From JAGXTF01 sp038317095 (lineage in GTDB: Bacteria > Bacteroidota > Bacteroidia > NS11-12g > UBA955): DNA of 39,158 nt. Positions 26,292 to 33,911 of this stretch are shown here, piece by piece; the first letter of the stretch is position 1, and every line of letters begins with the position of its first letter. Location of the stretch: positions 1-39,158 of the forward strand of contig JBBQBB010000030.1 in the NCBI GenBank assembly GCA_038317095.1, written 5' to 3'. The position numbers were made by a program, and so were the translations under genes. The notes beneath the pieces are model-generated. The model was given only the letters and a program-made list of their open reading frames with translations, was not told the origin of the DNA and did no database searches.

Positions 26292-26314
26292 AACTTAAAA
26301 TCATAAAAAATACA

Positions 26315-26322
26315 GACCTTTG
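26315..26322 (+). promoter_or_regulatory. -7-like box of the thiamine diphosphokinase gene
   Basis: GACCTTTG has one mismatch to TAnnTTTG. The ATG follows after CCCC. Confidence 0.4.
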
Positions 26323-26326
26323 CCCC

Positions 26327-26989
26327 ATGTCATCTCACCACTTTGTGCGCGACAAGCAGGAAGCTGCTTTAATTATTGCCAATGGCGAGGCCTGCAGCGC
26401 TGAATTGCTTGGCCAGTTGCTAGAGTGGAATCCTTTTGTACTGGTATTGGACGGGGCGCTAGATAGGGTTTTGGATTTACAGATTCGCATTGATGCCGTC
26501 TTGGGTGATTTTGACAGCGCAGAAAACATTGAAAAGAAACTGGAGGGCATGGGAATTGTAAAAATCATTCACACACCAGAACAAGAAAAAACGGATTTGC
26601 AAAAAGGCATTGATTATTTAATGACCGACGGACACAAAGCTGCCAATATTGCATGGGCAACAGGCCGACGCGCAGACCACACCTTTAACAATATTGGAAC
26701 ATTGCCACAATATGCAGGGTTGATTGATCTGATGATGGTGGATGATTACTCTCGCATCTACAATTTACCCAAAATATTTAAAAAATGGTATCCAGCAGGC
26801 ACACATATTTCCCTCCTTCCTATTTCAAAAGTAAATGGCGTTGTGACTAAAAATTTGGCTTTTGACATGAATGATGAAAGTCTGCACCTACCCCACAGAA
26901 GTGGCAGCAGCAATCATGTGGTTGCCGATGGTTTTGTTGAAATTAGCTACTCTGATGGACATTTGTTGATGATGGAATGCTGGGATTGA
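26327..26989 (+). CDS. Thiamine diphosphokinase
   Basis: A 220-residue cytosolic enzyme that makes the coenzyme thiamine diphosphate from thiamine using ATP. Visible family features are IIANGEA near the N-terminus, VLDGALDRVLDL, the LGDFDS motif, PEQEKTDLQKGIDYL, and the GRRADHTFNNIGTL active-site segment. The C-terminal beta domain has THISLLPISKVNGVVTKNLAFDM and a final HRSGSSNHV loop that is typical for substrate binding. Length is normal. A four-base spacer separates the ATG from a GACCTTTG box. No other thiamine gene or TPP riboswitch is adjacent. Confidence 0.93.
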   Translation: MSSHHFVRDKQEAALIIANGEACSAELLGQLLEWNPFVLVLDGALDRVLDLQIRIDAVLGDFDSAENIEKKLEGMGIVKIIHTPEQEKTDLQKGIDYLMTDGHKAANIAWATGRRADHTFNNIGTLPQYAGLIDLMMVDDYSRIYNLPKIFKKWYPAGTHISLLPISKVNGVVTKNLAFDMNDESLHLPHRSGSSNHVVADGFVEISYSDGHLLMMECWD

Positions 26990-27337
26990 GGACAAAAGAT
27001 CTATTTTGAACATTCCAAAATGCAAGGCCTTTTTTACCGTGAATTTCTGCAATTCCAGTGCGGATTAGAATTACCGAAGGTAAAATTGAAAAAACTATTC
27101 AAAGACGCGAATCAAGTTTGGAAAGATTTTCCAAAAGATTTTAGGCCCCTTCAATGTTTTCAAGATTACTTGAAATTTATTTACTATCCATTTTTTCAAG
27201 AAATTTCAAAAAGTTTTTGCATATTTCACGACATAGAAGTGCCCTATGGAAATGCAATTCCGTTGTGTATTTTTGGGTTCCTGTATTAAACGTAATAACC
27301 GTGATCATTTGAATTGTCAAACATTTTAAATCCTCCT
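26990..27337. other. Gap between thiamine diphosphokinase and exonuclease III
   Basis: A 348-base region with one doubtful small frame (listed separately) and an AT-rich inverted repeat, TTGAAATTT at 27170-27178 with AAATTTCAA at 27201-27209. No RNA gene is recognised. Confidence 0.5.
27020..27289 (+). CDS. Doubtful 89-residue phenylalanine-rich frame
   Basis: An ATG frame of 89 codons with no recognised family. It is unusually rich in Phe (about one residue in six) and Tyr/Lys, with no signal peptide or clear membrane segment. No consensus -7 box precedes it; TATTTTG at about 27003 is one base short. It could be a small cytosolic protein, a decayed gene, or chance. It fills the only gap here, and its composition differs from neighbouring genes. 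Confidence 0.2.
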   Translation: MQGLFYREFLQFQCGLELPKVKLKKLFKDANQVWKDFPKDFRPLQCFQDYLKFIYYPFFQEISKSFCIFHDIEVPYGNAIPLCIFGFLY

Positions 27338-27345
27338 TATCTTCG
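27338..27345 (+). promoter_or_regulatory. -7 box of the exonuclease III gene
   Basis: TATCTTCG fits TAnnTTYG and is followed by CCGC and the ATG at 27350. It rules out an upstream in-frame start at 27314. Confidence 0.55.
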
Positions 27346-27349
27346 CCGC

Positions 27350-28114
27350 ATGAAAATTCTTTCTTACAATGTGAACGGCATTCGCAGTGCTGCCAGCAAA
27401 GGCCTCTTTGATTATCTTAAAACAGAAAACCCAGACATTGTTTGTCTGCAAGAAATAAAGGCAGAAAAGGATCAAGCAGATTTGGCCGCCATAGAAAGTT
27501 TAGGTTATCATCACTTTTGGTTTTCAGCGCAAAAAAAAGGGTACAGCGGGGTGGCTATTTTTTCCAAAATAAAACCCAAAAATGTGGTATACGGTTGCAA
27601 CCAACCCGACTTCGATTTCGAAGGCAGATGCATACGCGCCGATTTCGACAATTTCAGCGTTTTATCGGTATATTTTCCAAGTGGAACTACTGGAGATATT
27701 CGCCAAGAAATTAAATACAAATTTCTCGACCATATGTTAGATTATGCAAGCGAATTGGAAAAAGAATTGCCCGCATTAATCGTTTGTGGAGATTACAACA
27801 TTTGCCACAAACCCATCGACATCCACAACCCAGCAGGTAATAAAGATTCTTCGGGTTTTTTGCCTGAAGAACGCGCTTGGATGGAAAAATGGTTTGCCAA
27901 TGGATACACGGATACATTCAGACTTCACAATCAAGATCCACACCATTATACTTGGTGGAGTTTTAGGGCTGGCGCTAGGGGCAATAACAAAGGCTGGCGT
28001 ATCGATTACATTAGTGTGAGTGATACATTAAAAGATAAAGTCGTTGCCGCCGCAATTGTTCCAGAAGCAAAACACAGTGACCATTGTCCAATGTGGTGCG
28101 AAATAGAAATATAA
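27350..28114 (+). CDS. xth: Exodeoxyribonuclease III (AP endonuclease)
   Basis: A 254-residue DNA-repair nuclease of the ExoIII/APE1 family that cuts 5' of abasic sites and degrades 3' ends. It opens with MKILSYNVNGIRSA, has the metal ligand Glu35 in VCLQEIKAE, GYSGVAIFSK, the catalytic Asp and Asn in VCGDYNICH, WWSFRAGARGNNKGWRIDYI, and the terminal catalytic His in HSDHCPMW. Length and motif order are canonical. The start MKILSYN is set by the TATCTTCG box four bases before it. It converges on the SIMPL-like gene; the gap holds a 19-base inverted repeat. Confidence 0.96.
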   Translation: MKILSYNVNGIRSAASKGLFDYLKTENPDIVCLQEIKAEKDQADLAAIESLGYHHFWFSAQKKGYSGVAIFSKIKPKNVVYGCNQPDFDFEGRCIRADFDNFSVLSVYFPSGTTGDIRQEIKYKFLDHMLDYASELEKELPALIVCGDYNICHKPIDIHNPAGNKDSSGFLPEERAWMEKWFANGYTDTFRLHNQDPHHYTWWSFRAGARGNNKGWRIDYISVSDTLKDKVVAAAIVPEAKHSDHCPMWCEIEI

Positions 28115-28120
28115 ATGGCG

Positions 28121-28213
28121 AATTGTAAATGGTGAATTGCTAATTATATTTCAGTTATAAACAACCATATGATAAATGCATTCTTTTTCATTTACAATTC
28201 ACCATTTACAATT
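28121..28213. repeat. Long inverted repeat between convergent genes
   Basis: AATTGTAAATGGTGAATTG at 28121-28139 is exactly inverted at 28195-28213 with a 55-base spacer, and weaker matches extend beyond each arm. It lies between two convergent stops and can form a stem in either transcript. The unit has internal AATTG and AAATGG repeats. It may act as a bidirectional terminator or be a dispersed element. Confidence 0.8.
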
Positions 28214-28218
28214 AATCC

Positions 28219-29334
28219 CTATTTCCTAATCTCCTTAATCTCCCCTTGTGGTGTAATTAGCAACAATTCTGTGGTTTTTTCCGTTTTTGTTGTGGTAATA
28301 ATTTGGACAGGTTGATTGTATCTATAGCGCATAGTTAATGTATAAATAAATTGAATGGGTGGTTGCAGTTGTGATGGATTTATCACTGCATCAAACCCTT
28401 CCAAACTGGTTTGGTTGTAAAAAACCGTGGTTCTGGTAATCATGCCTGCACCTGTTTTCATCACTGTATTTGATTCATCGGGCACATCTGCAGCATCCAA
28501 ACTGCTAATGGCTAATGGTTTGTATGCTTGGTATTTGTCAATTGGAAAAAACACATTGCCAGTCTCTGTAAAAGTACGAAAACTGGTATCCAAATTGATT
28601 CCCAATTTCTTATAATTGGTGAGTTTGGTATTTAAACATTGAATGGCTTTGGTTCGCATAGCATTGCCTGCAAACTCCGATGAATCGTACAAATATTCCA
28701 CCTTTATTAAATCATATATTTCACACTGTGCAGCCATCGCAAAAAGGCGGTCTAAATGATTGGGATCGTAATATTTTACGTGTACGTTTTTCTGCATTTC
28801 AAAACCTTTGGGCACCTGAGAATAATTCTTGGAAAATGTTCGCTTTTCGCGCGAATAAACTGGAACCAAAGCAATCATATCCAAATAAAAATTGTCGCGT
28901 TTTAATCCAATGGATTTTGCCAAGTTGATGAATTTTTCCATTCTCCGATTCATCAATGTATCCAATTCAATGATTTTTTCTGCGGCTTGGTTTACATGAA
29001 AAATAGCCATATAGGAAGATGGCTTCGCATTGAACAATACATTCACAGTTACCACAGTTTCGCTGTTATTAGCACCGTATGAAAATGGGGACGACCCAGA
29101 GAACATGGATGGCGTGCTGCTTGCATTGCCATTCCAACCCCTAAAATCGTCGTTCACTTGCGGGGCTGCCGATTTGTACTTTCGATCTGCCGCGCCTCTG
29201 TAAGAAGCATTTTGTAAAAACCGGTTGTTCGAATTGTAAATATCATTGCCCGTTGCCTGTGCATTGCTTTTATTTGCACATACAATTGTACATACAATCA
29301 ATAGAAAGCCAAATGTGTTTCCTTTGTTTATCAT
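28219..29334 (-). CDS. Exported SIMPL (DUF541)-like protein
   Basis: A 371-residue protein with a signal peptide (GFLLIVCTIVCANKSNAQA), so periplasmic or secreted. The central region ETVVTVNVLFNAKPSSYMAIF...AAEKIIELDTLMNRRMEKFINLAKSIGLKRDNFYLD resembles the start of SIMPL domains: a beta strand, then a helix with a dimer of repeats. SIMPL proteins in other bacteria have varied, poorly defined envelope roles. The tail ends with short beta strands. The start at 29334 is supported by a CAAATTTG box four bases upstream. It is monocistronic. The family assignment is a pattern-based inference. Confidence 0.6.
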   Translation of the reverse strand: MINKGNTFGFLLIVCTIVCANKSNAQATGNDIYNSNNRFLQNASYRGAADRKYKSAAPQVNDDFRGWNGNASSTPSMFSGSSPFSYGANNSETVVTVNVLFNAKPSSYMAIFHVNQAAEKIIELDTLMNRRMEKFINLAKSIGLKRDNFYLDMIALVPVYSREKRTFSKNYSQVPKGFEMQKNVHVKYYDPNHLDRLFAMAAQCEIYDLIKVEYLYDSSEFAGNAMRTKAIQCLNTKLTNYKKLGINLDTSFRTFTETGNVFFPIDKYQAYKPLAISSLDAADVPDESNTVMKTGAGMITRTTVFYNQTSLEGFDAVINPSQLQPPIQFIYTLTMRYRYNQPVQIITTTKTEKTTELLLITPQGEIKEIRK

Positions 29335-29338
29335 GGAA

Positions 29339-29346
29339 CAAATTTG
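29339..29346 (-). promoter_or_regulatory. -7-like box of the SIMPL-like gene
   Basis: CAAATTTG (palindromic) has one mismatch to TAnnTTTG; TTCC then the ATG follow on the minus strand. Confidence 0.5.
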
Positions 29347-29460
29347 CCACGAAATTTCTACGCATTTAGAGTCATTGTGTGTAGTTGCCGTTTCAATGTG
29401 TGAAACAAAAGATTAGGATGACAAGTGCGCATTTAAACAGCCAGCATCTGGGCACCCACC

Positions 29461-30108
29461 TTATTGTTTTTTCCAAGGGGCGTAGCGATAGTGCCCTAAA
29501 ATAGTGGCATCAAACAAATAATCTTGCAACTGTGGACCGCTGCCAATATTGTGCACAACCATAAGACGCGTTGTATCTTCAGTTGATTTTACATTCACCA
29601 CAATTCCCACATGCCCAGCAGACACATCCCAGAAAACCAAATCCCCCGGTAGATAGTCTTTTGCTACTTTAGAATTGGGCAACTTTTTACCGTGAAGTGT
29701 AAAAAAAGATTGCATATTGGGCGTGCGGCGATGATCTATGCTTGCATCCACTTTTTCAATTCGGCTTCTCTTGTTGTAAACAGCGTAATTGCGCAGTATA
29801 TCTTCGTGGATGAGCTTTTGCAAATCATACCCCACATTGCGGTAAGCGCGAATCAGCACATCTGTGCAAACCCCAAGGCTATCCGGCACATCGCCGCCTG
29901 GATATTTGAGAACACGATAGCTTCCGTCATAGGTAACGTGTCTATGGGTTTGTGCAATTGCAGCGTTGCAGAGTTCTGTTAAAATGGAATCTTTCAATTC
30001 AAAAGAACTTGTAACTTTCTTCTTTAAGGATTTATTACTTTCCGCGTGCAAGCAGGATAGTAGCATCGCCAATATGGCAAACCAAATAAAAATGGATTTC
30101 GGTTTCAT
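29461..30108 (-). CDS. DUF1287 lipoprotein (NlpC/P60-like)
   Basis: A 215-residue protein with a lipoprotein signal ending at Cys19 (AMLLSCLHAES). The body matches the DUF1287 pattern: RHVTYDGSYRVLKYPGGDVPDSLGVCTDVLIRAYRNVGYDLQ, the HRRTPNMQSFF segment, LPGDLVFWDVSAGHVGIVV, and the final LGHYRY. The Cys of GVCTDV, the His of AGHVGI and the tract PGDLVF resemble an NlpC/P60-type cysteine peptidase core, so a role in peptidoglycan or envelope turnover is plausible. No consensus promoter box sits close to the ATG. The neighbouring purM gene lies 224 bases upstream. Confidence 0.85.
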   Translation of the reverse strand: MKPKSIFIWFAILAMLLSCLHAESNKSLKKKVTSSFELKDSILTELCNAAIAQTHRHVTYDGSYRVLKYPGGDVPDSLGVCTDVLIRAYRNVGYDLQKLIHEDILRNYAVYNKRSRIEKVDASIDHRRTPNMQSFFTLHGKKLPNSKVAKDYLPGDLVFWDVSAGHVGIVVNVKSTEDTTRLMVVHNIGSGPQLQDYLFDATILGHYRYAPWKKQ

Positions 30109-30332
30109 TGAAATAGTAACGGGGAAATAGGGTTTTTATTATAAAATGTGAGGAAAGGTATTTTAACGTGGTTCATGTGTTTTTAAACTCAATCTAATAA
30201 AATGAATGTGTTTAATAAAATTTCCCAGCATAACTTCAGGTGAGGGGCCGGCTGTTTTGGCAAGGCTGAGGAGGGGTGAAATGATTTGTGACAGGCAGTC
30301 CCCAGATTTTACTACAAGTCTTTCTACAACAA

Positions 30333-31499
30333 TTAACTGTAAACCAATTCGCCGAAAGCACCAGTTATGGTAAGTTTCTTTTTGGGTGCGGCTTCTACAT
30401 GGCCAATGATTTGTGCATCCAAATGAAAACCTTTGGCAATTTCAACCATTCTTTCTGCACTTTTTTCATCCGTATAAATTTCCATTCGATGTCCCATATT
30501 AAACACTTTGAACATTTCGTTCCAGGGGGTTTCACTTTGGTTCCTTATCAATTCGAAAAGCGGTGGTATGGGCAACAAATTGTTTTTAATAACATGCACA
30601 TTATCTACAAAATGCAAAACCTTGGTTTGTCCTCCCCCACTACAATGCACCATTCCCATGATGGAACTTCGCATTTCAGCTAGGATGGTTTTAACCAATG
30701 GGGCATACGTTCTAGTGGGCGATAACACCAATTTTCCTGCATCCAAATTCACACCATCAACCTTATCAGTGAGTTTCATTTTACCCGTATAAACCACATC
30801 CTCGGGCAACGCATTGTCATAACTTTCGGGATATTTTGTTCTGTATTCTGGGGAAAAAACATCGTGGCGCGCGCTGGTTAAACCGTTACTACCCATGCCG
30901 CCATTGTACCCAGTTTCCCAAGTTGTTTGACCATAACTTGCAAAACCTACAATCACTTGCCCAGCATCTATGGTATGATTGCTGATAATCTCACTGCGCT
31001 TTGCGCGTGCAACCAATGTAGAATCTACAATAATGGTGCGCACCAGATCACCTACATCAGCGGTTTCGCCCCCTGTGGTATAAATTTCGACGCCGTATTC
31101 GCGCATGCTTGAACAAAATGTTTCCGTTCCATTGATGATTTCAGCCAATACTTCGCCGGGAATGAGGTTTTTGTTTCTGCCAATAGTACTGCTTAACAAA
31201 AATGGACCCGTGCTTCCCACACATAACAAATCATCTGTATTCATGACAATGGCATCTTGGGCAATGCCCTTCCACACCGACAAATCGCCTGTTTCGCGCC
31301 AATACATATAGGCCAAACTGCTTTTGGTACCAGCCCCATCTGCATGTACAATATTGCACCAATCCGCGTCATTTCCCATCAAGTCCGGAATAACCTTACA
31401 AAACGCTTTTGGAAACAAACCTTTGTCGAGGTTCTTTATGGCGTTGTGAACATCCTCCTTTTGACTGGAAACTCCCCGTTTTGCATATTTGTCGGTCAT
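30333..31499 (-). CDS. purM: Phosphoribosylformylglycinamidine cyclo-ligase (AIR synthetase)
   Basis: Fifth step of purine synthesis: closes the imidazole ring of FGAM to AIR using ATP; cytosolic dimer. The 388-residue protein is of the longer Bacteroidota type. Motifs include YAKRGVSSQKEDVHNAI at the N-terminus, HADGAGTKSSLA, VWKGIAQDAIVMNTDDLLCVG, TTGGETADVGD, VGFASYGQTTWETGYNGGMGSNGLTSAR and VHCSGGGQTKVLHF, in the expected order for the PurM/AIRS fold. The ATG at 31499 follows a perfect TAATTTTG box by seven bases. Just upstream of the box lies a 9-base inverted repeat that could be an operator or a terminator. Confidence 0.94.
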   Translation of the reverse strand: MTDKYAKRGVSSQKEDVHNAIKNLDKGLFPKAFCKVIPDLMGNDADWCNIVHADGAGTKSSLAYMYWRETGDLSVWKGIAQDAIVMNTDDLLCVGSTGPFLLSSTIGRNKNLIPGEVLAEIINGTETFCSSMREYGVEIYTTGGETADVGDLVRTIIVDSTLVARAKRSEIISNHTIDAGQVIVGFASYGQTTWETGYNGGMGSNGLTSARHDVFSPEYRTKYPESYDNALPEDVVYTGKMKLTDKVDGVNLDAGKLVLSPTRTYAPLVKTILAEMRSSIMGMVHCSGGGQTKVLHFVDNVHVIKNNLLPIPPLFELIRNQSETPWNEMFKVFNMGHRMEIYTDEKSAERMVEIAKGFHLDAQIIGHVEAAPKKKLTITGAFGELVYS

Positions 31500-31506
31500 G
31501 AGGTGG

Positions 31507-31514
31507 CAAAATTA
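31507..31514 (-). promoter_or_regulatory. -7 promoter box of purM
   Basis: The minus strand reads TAATTTTG, a full consensus match, then CCACCTC and ATG. Confidence 0.6.
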
Positions 31515-31518
31515 ATTC

Positions 31519-31556
31519 ATTGTGTTGGCATTCTCAGTAAAACCCTGCAACACAAT
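31519..31556. repeat. Inverted repeat just upstream of the purM promoter box
   Basis: ATTGTGTTG at 31519-31527 is inverted as CAACACAAT at 31548-31556 with a 20-base spacer. It lies about five bases upstream of the purM -7 box and downstream of the DUF1361 gene stop, so it could be an operator or the terminator of that gene. Confidence 0.6.
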
Positions 31557-31622
31557 TAATTTAGTTCGGTTTGATAGGAATTTATAACATCCAACTCGTG
31601 CAGATTCTGCCTGCTGCAGCAT

Positions 31623-32294
31623 TCAATTAAAATTCTCTTTTGCTTTGGTTTGAAAACCATGCCATCCAAAATACAAGATATGCAAAAAAACACCCACCAG
31701 AATTGTCACTGCCCAGGTTCTTGGATGGTCCAATGGATGGACAAATCTGCCAATAATATCTGAAACAATGCGCAACGGATGATGAACCAAATCCCAACTG
31801 TTAAATCGTTTAAATCTGCCCAAATAAACACCAAACGCTGAGGCAAACAACACAATCGAAGTGAGGAAAAAAGACCAACGCGATCCAAATTTTGCCAACC
31901 ATATTTTCGCCATTTGCCTAAGGCTAAAAAACCCGAAGAGCAAACCCGAAAGGGCGAAAGTAGAAATCATCAAAATATCATACCAAAGGTATTGATAGGG
32001 TGTGTAAGACAGGTGGGTAAGATCTGTAATAACATAGGGAGCATTGGGCAAAAAAAGCAACCACAAGGCAGAAAATAACCAAAAAATCACACCCCGATTC
32101 AACTTAGGAATAACGCGCAATAACAAAACAAGAATATAAGGAATTGCCGCTAAAAAAATATTCCACAAAAGGAAAAAGAAAAAATATCTGCCGGTAATTA
32201 TATACCGCATGATTATCATACCGATTCCAAAAAGATTCAACACAAAAAGAAAAAGGATTTCCTTTTTTAAAGTAGGGTAAAGTTTTACAGACAT
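31623..32294 (-). CDS. DUF1361 integral membrane protein
   Basis: A 223-residue inner-membrane protein with about six or seven hydrophobic segments. It has the DUF1361 hallmark FLPNAPYVITDLTHL after the third segment, followed by YQYLWYDILMISTFALSGLLFG and FGVYLGRFKRFNSWDLVHHP. The function of the family is unknown. The ATG start has no nearby consensus box; a 560-base gap precedes it. It may share a transcript with purM downstream unless the inverted repeat between them terminates it. Confidence 0.87.
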   Translation of the reverse strand: MSVKLYPTLKKEILFLFVLNLFGIGMIIMRYIITGRYFFFFLLWNIFLAAIPYILVLLLRVIPKLNRGVIFWLFSALWLLFLPNAPYVITDLTHLSYTPYQYLWYDILMISTFALSGLLFGFFSLRQMAKIWLAKFGSRWSFFLTSIVLFASAFGVYLGRFKRFNSWDLVHHPLRIVSDIIGRFVHPLDHPRTWAVTILVGVFLHILYFGWHGFQTKAKENFN

Positions 32295-32383
32295 GTTGAT
32301 ACTAACTGGAGATTGAAAATATTATTTTAAAGCATCGATGAAGTTCATTTAAATTGCGACAAAGCAGATATATTATTAAAATA

Positions 32384-32406
32384 AATGGCTCCAATTCGGA
32401 GCCATT
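32384..32406 (-). terminator. Hairpin with terminator character on the minus strand
   Basis: Perfect 9-base stem AATGGCTCC / GGAGCCATT with a five-base loop. On the minus strand it is followed by TATTTTAATAATA; on the plus strand no T-run follows. No gene is known to end here. Confidence 0.5.
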
Positions 32407-32760
32407 CATCCATTCAATTTCTAAAATAAATTAAAAATTACATAACCCAAGTTTCATGGTTTATCCTTTCATGGATAGGTTAATGTTAAGACGTAAAATT
32501 CCAAAATGGTTGCAATTAATTATGTGTAATTATACATTTTTTTTTTAGAATTAATATTTCTTTTCTTTTTTTTAACAAACATTATCTTGCGGCTATCATT
32601 GCTGAAAAAATAATAAACTTTTCAGGATTCAAATGAATCCAATTTATTTAAATTTTCTTAGCCTAAATATTCATTCAACTTCTACTACAATTGGGTTAAT
32701 ATTCAATCAAATTGTTTTTATTAAATTAGGCTCCTCACGCTTAAAGGACGAAAAAAAACA

Positions 32761-32817
32761 AAAGGGTTGCGTTTACCAATCTCAAATTACAATTACCTGA
32801 CATTTCCACAACCCTTT
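32761..32817 (-). repeat. 9-base inverted repeat followed by a T-run on the minus strand
   Basis: AAAGGGTTG at 32761-32769 and CAACCCTTT at 32809-32817 pair with a 39-base loop. On the minus strand the second arm runs into a TTTTGTTTTTTTT tract, as in a terminator or a small structured RNA. Upstream of it on that strand no good promoter box was seen. Confidence 0.5.
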
Positions 32818-32837
32818 CTCATCTGCCTATAATTTCC

Positions 32838-32845
32838 GATTTTTG
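32838..32845 (+). promoter_or_regulatory. -7-like box of surE
   Basis: GATTTTTG has one mismatch to TAnnTTTG. Its final TTG is in frame with surE but would be an artefact start; the ATG at 32855 lies nine bases on. Confidence 0.5.
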
Positions 32846-32854
32846 CACAAAACA

Positions 32855-33622
32855 ATGGCACAAAGACCCTTAATCTTGGTTAGCAACGACGATGGAATTA
32901 CTTCTCCTGGAATTACCCACCTGATAAAATGTATGAAGAAATTAGGGGATGTAATTGTGGTGGCTCCAGACAAACCCCAGAGTGCCATGGGACACGCTAT
33001 CACCATCAATGAGCCCATCCGACTCACCAAAGTGGATATTCATGCGGATGTAGATGCCTGGCAATGCAGCGGCACACCCGTAGATTGTGTGAAACTGGCT
33101 ATCGACAAATTGTTGCCCCGCAAACCCGATTTGATGGTTTCTGGCATCAACCACGGCAGCAATTCTAGCATCAATGTTATTTACTCAGGTACCATGAGTG
33201 CGGCCATGGAAGCCAGTATAGATGGCATGAAATCGATTGGTTTTTCGCTTTGCGATTACAGTTACGATGCGGATTTTACCGACGTGATGCCTTTCGTTCA
33301 AAAAATATCAGAGCATGTTTTACAAAATGATTTGCCTTACGGAACGTTATTGAATGTAAACATTCCCAAAGGGGATATCAAAGGAACCAAAATTTGCAGA
33401 CAAGCAGTGGCTCGCTGGAAAGAAGAATTTGATGAAAGGACCGATCCTTTTGGTAGAAATTATTATTGGATGACCGGGAAATTTGTAAACATGGATCATG
33501 GCACAGACACCGATGAATGGGCGCTTGCCAATGGATATATTTCCATTGTACCCACCATGTTTGATTTAACAGATCACGGAAGAATTGGCATTTTAAACAA
33601 TTGGGATATAGATGGGAAATAG
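32855..33622 (+). CDS. surE: 5'/3'-nucleotidase SurE
   Basis: A 255-residue metal-dependent nucleoside monophosphatase of the SurE family. Motif I ILVSNDDGITSPG has Asp12 and Asp13 as metal ligands, Ser43 is in DKPQSAMGHAIT, and Asn99 in VSGINHGSNS completes the metal site; SGTMSAAMEASIDG follows. The end has LTDHGRIGILNNWD. Length is normal. The ATG at 32855 is chosen because the upstream in-frame TTG is part of the promoter box. The gene overlaps the following small membrane gene by 11 bases. Together with lpxB it forms a tight three-gene operon. Confidence 0.95.
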   Translation: MAQRPLILVSNDDGITSPGITHLIKCMKKLGDVIVVAPDKPQSAMGHAITINEPIRLTKVDIHADVDAWQCSGTPVDCVKLAIDKLLPRKPDLMVSGINHGSNSSINVIYSGTMSAAMEASIDGMKSIGFSLCDYSYDADFTDVMPFVQKISEHVLQNDLPYGTLLNVNIPKGDIKGTKICRQAVARWKEEFDERTDPFGRNYYWMTGKFVNMDHGTDTDEWALANGYISIVPTMFDLTDHGRIGILNNWDIDGK

Positions 33623-33911
33623 ACTCGTTTTTACACTTGGTGGATTGTTCTTGGGTATGGTAAGTGCGGTGCTTTTGGGCGCATTGGTAGCCATTGCCCA
33701 AGACGTGACTTTTAAAACCTTCATTTGGACGTTGTTTCACTTCAATGGGTATTACAACACCTATTTCCAATTGGGCATAGTGGCCAATATTGGCATTTTC
33801 TTTTTGATGATCCGAAATCCCAAAACCATTTATTTTGCCAAGGGTTGGTTGTTTGCAACCATACTTATGGCAGTGTGGACGGTTAGCATTGAATTGCACT
33901 GGAGTTTATGA
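33612..33911 (+). CDS. Small membrane protein between surE and lpxB
   Basis: A 99-residue protein with three hydrophobic segments (FTLGGLFLGMVSAVLLGALVAIA; YYNTYFQLGIVANIGIFFLMI; GWLFATILMAVWTVSIELHW). No named family is recognised. Its start lies inside the end of surE (11-base overlap) and its TGA overlaps the lpxB ATG (ATGA), so both junctions are coupled. This strict packing suggests a real and conserved small protein that may serve the envelope along with lipid A synthesis, but that role is an inference from neighbours only. Confidence 0.8.
   Translation: MGNRLVFTLGGLFLGMVSAVLLGALVAIAQDVTFKTFIWTLFHFNGYYNTYFQLGIVANIGIFFLMIRNPKTIYFAKGWLFATILMAVWTVSIELHWSL

Larger units (their letters stand above)
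32295..32854. other. 560-base AT-rich gene-free region
   Basis: No credible coding frame lies on either strand. The stretch holds a strong hairpin (32384-32406), a small palindrome GGATTCAAATGAATCC (32625-32640), long T-runs around 32536-32572, and a 9-base inverted repeat (32761-32817). The surE -7-like box lies at its right end. No known RNA family was recognised. Confidence 0.6.

Noticed and set aside
33378..33899. 173-codon minus-strand frame across surE and the small membrane gene
   Set aside because: Translation is rich in His, Cys, Gln and Lys with no coherent pattern; the plus-strand genes are well supported.
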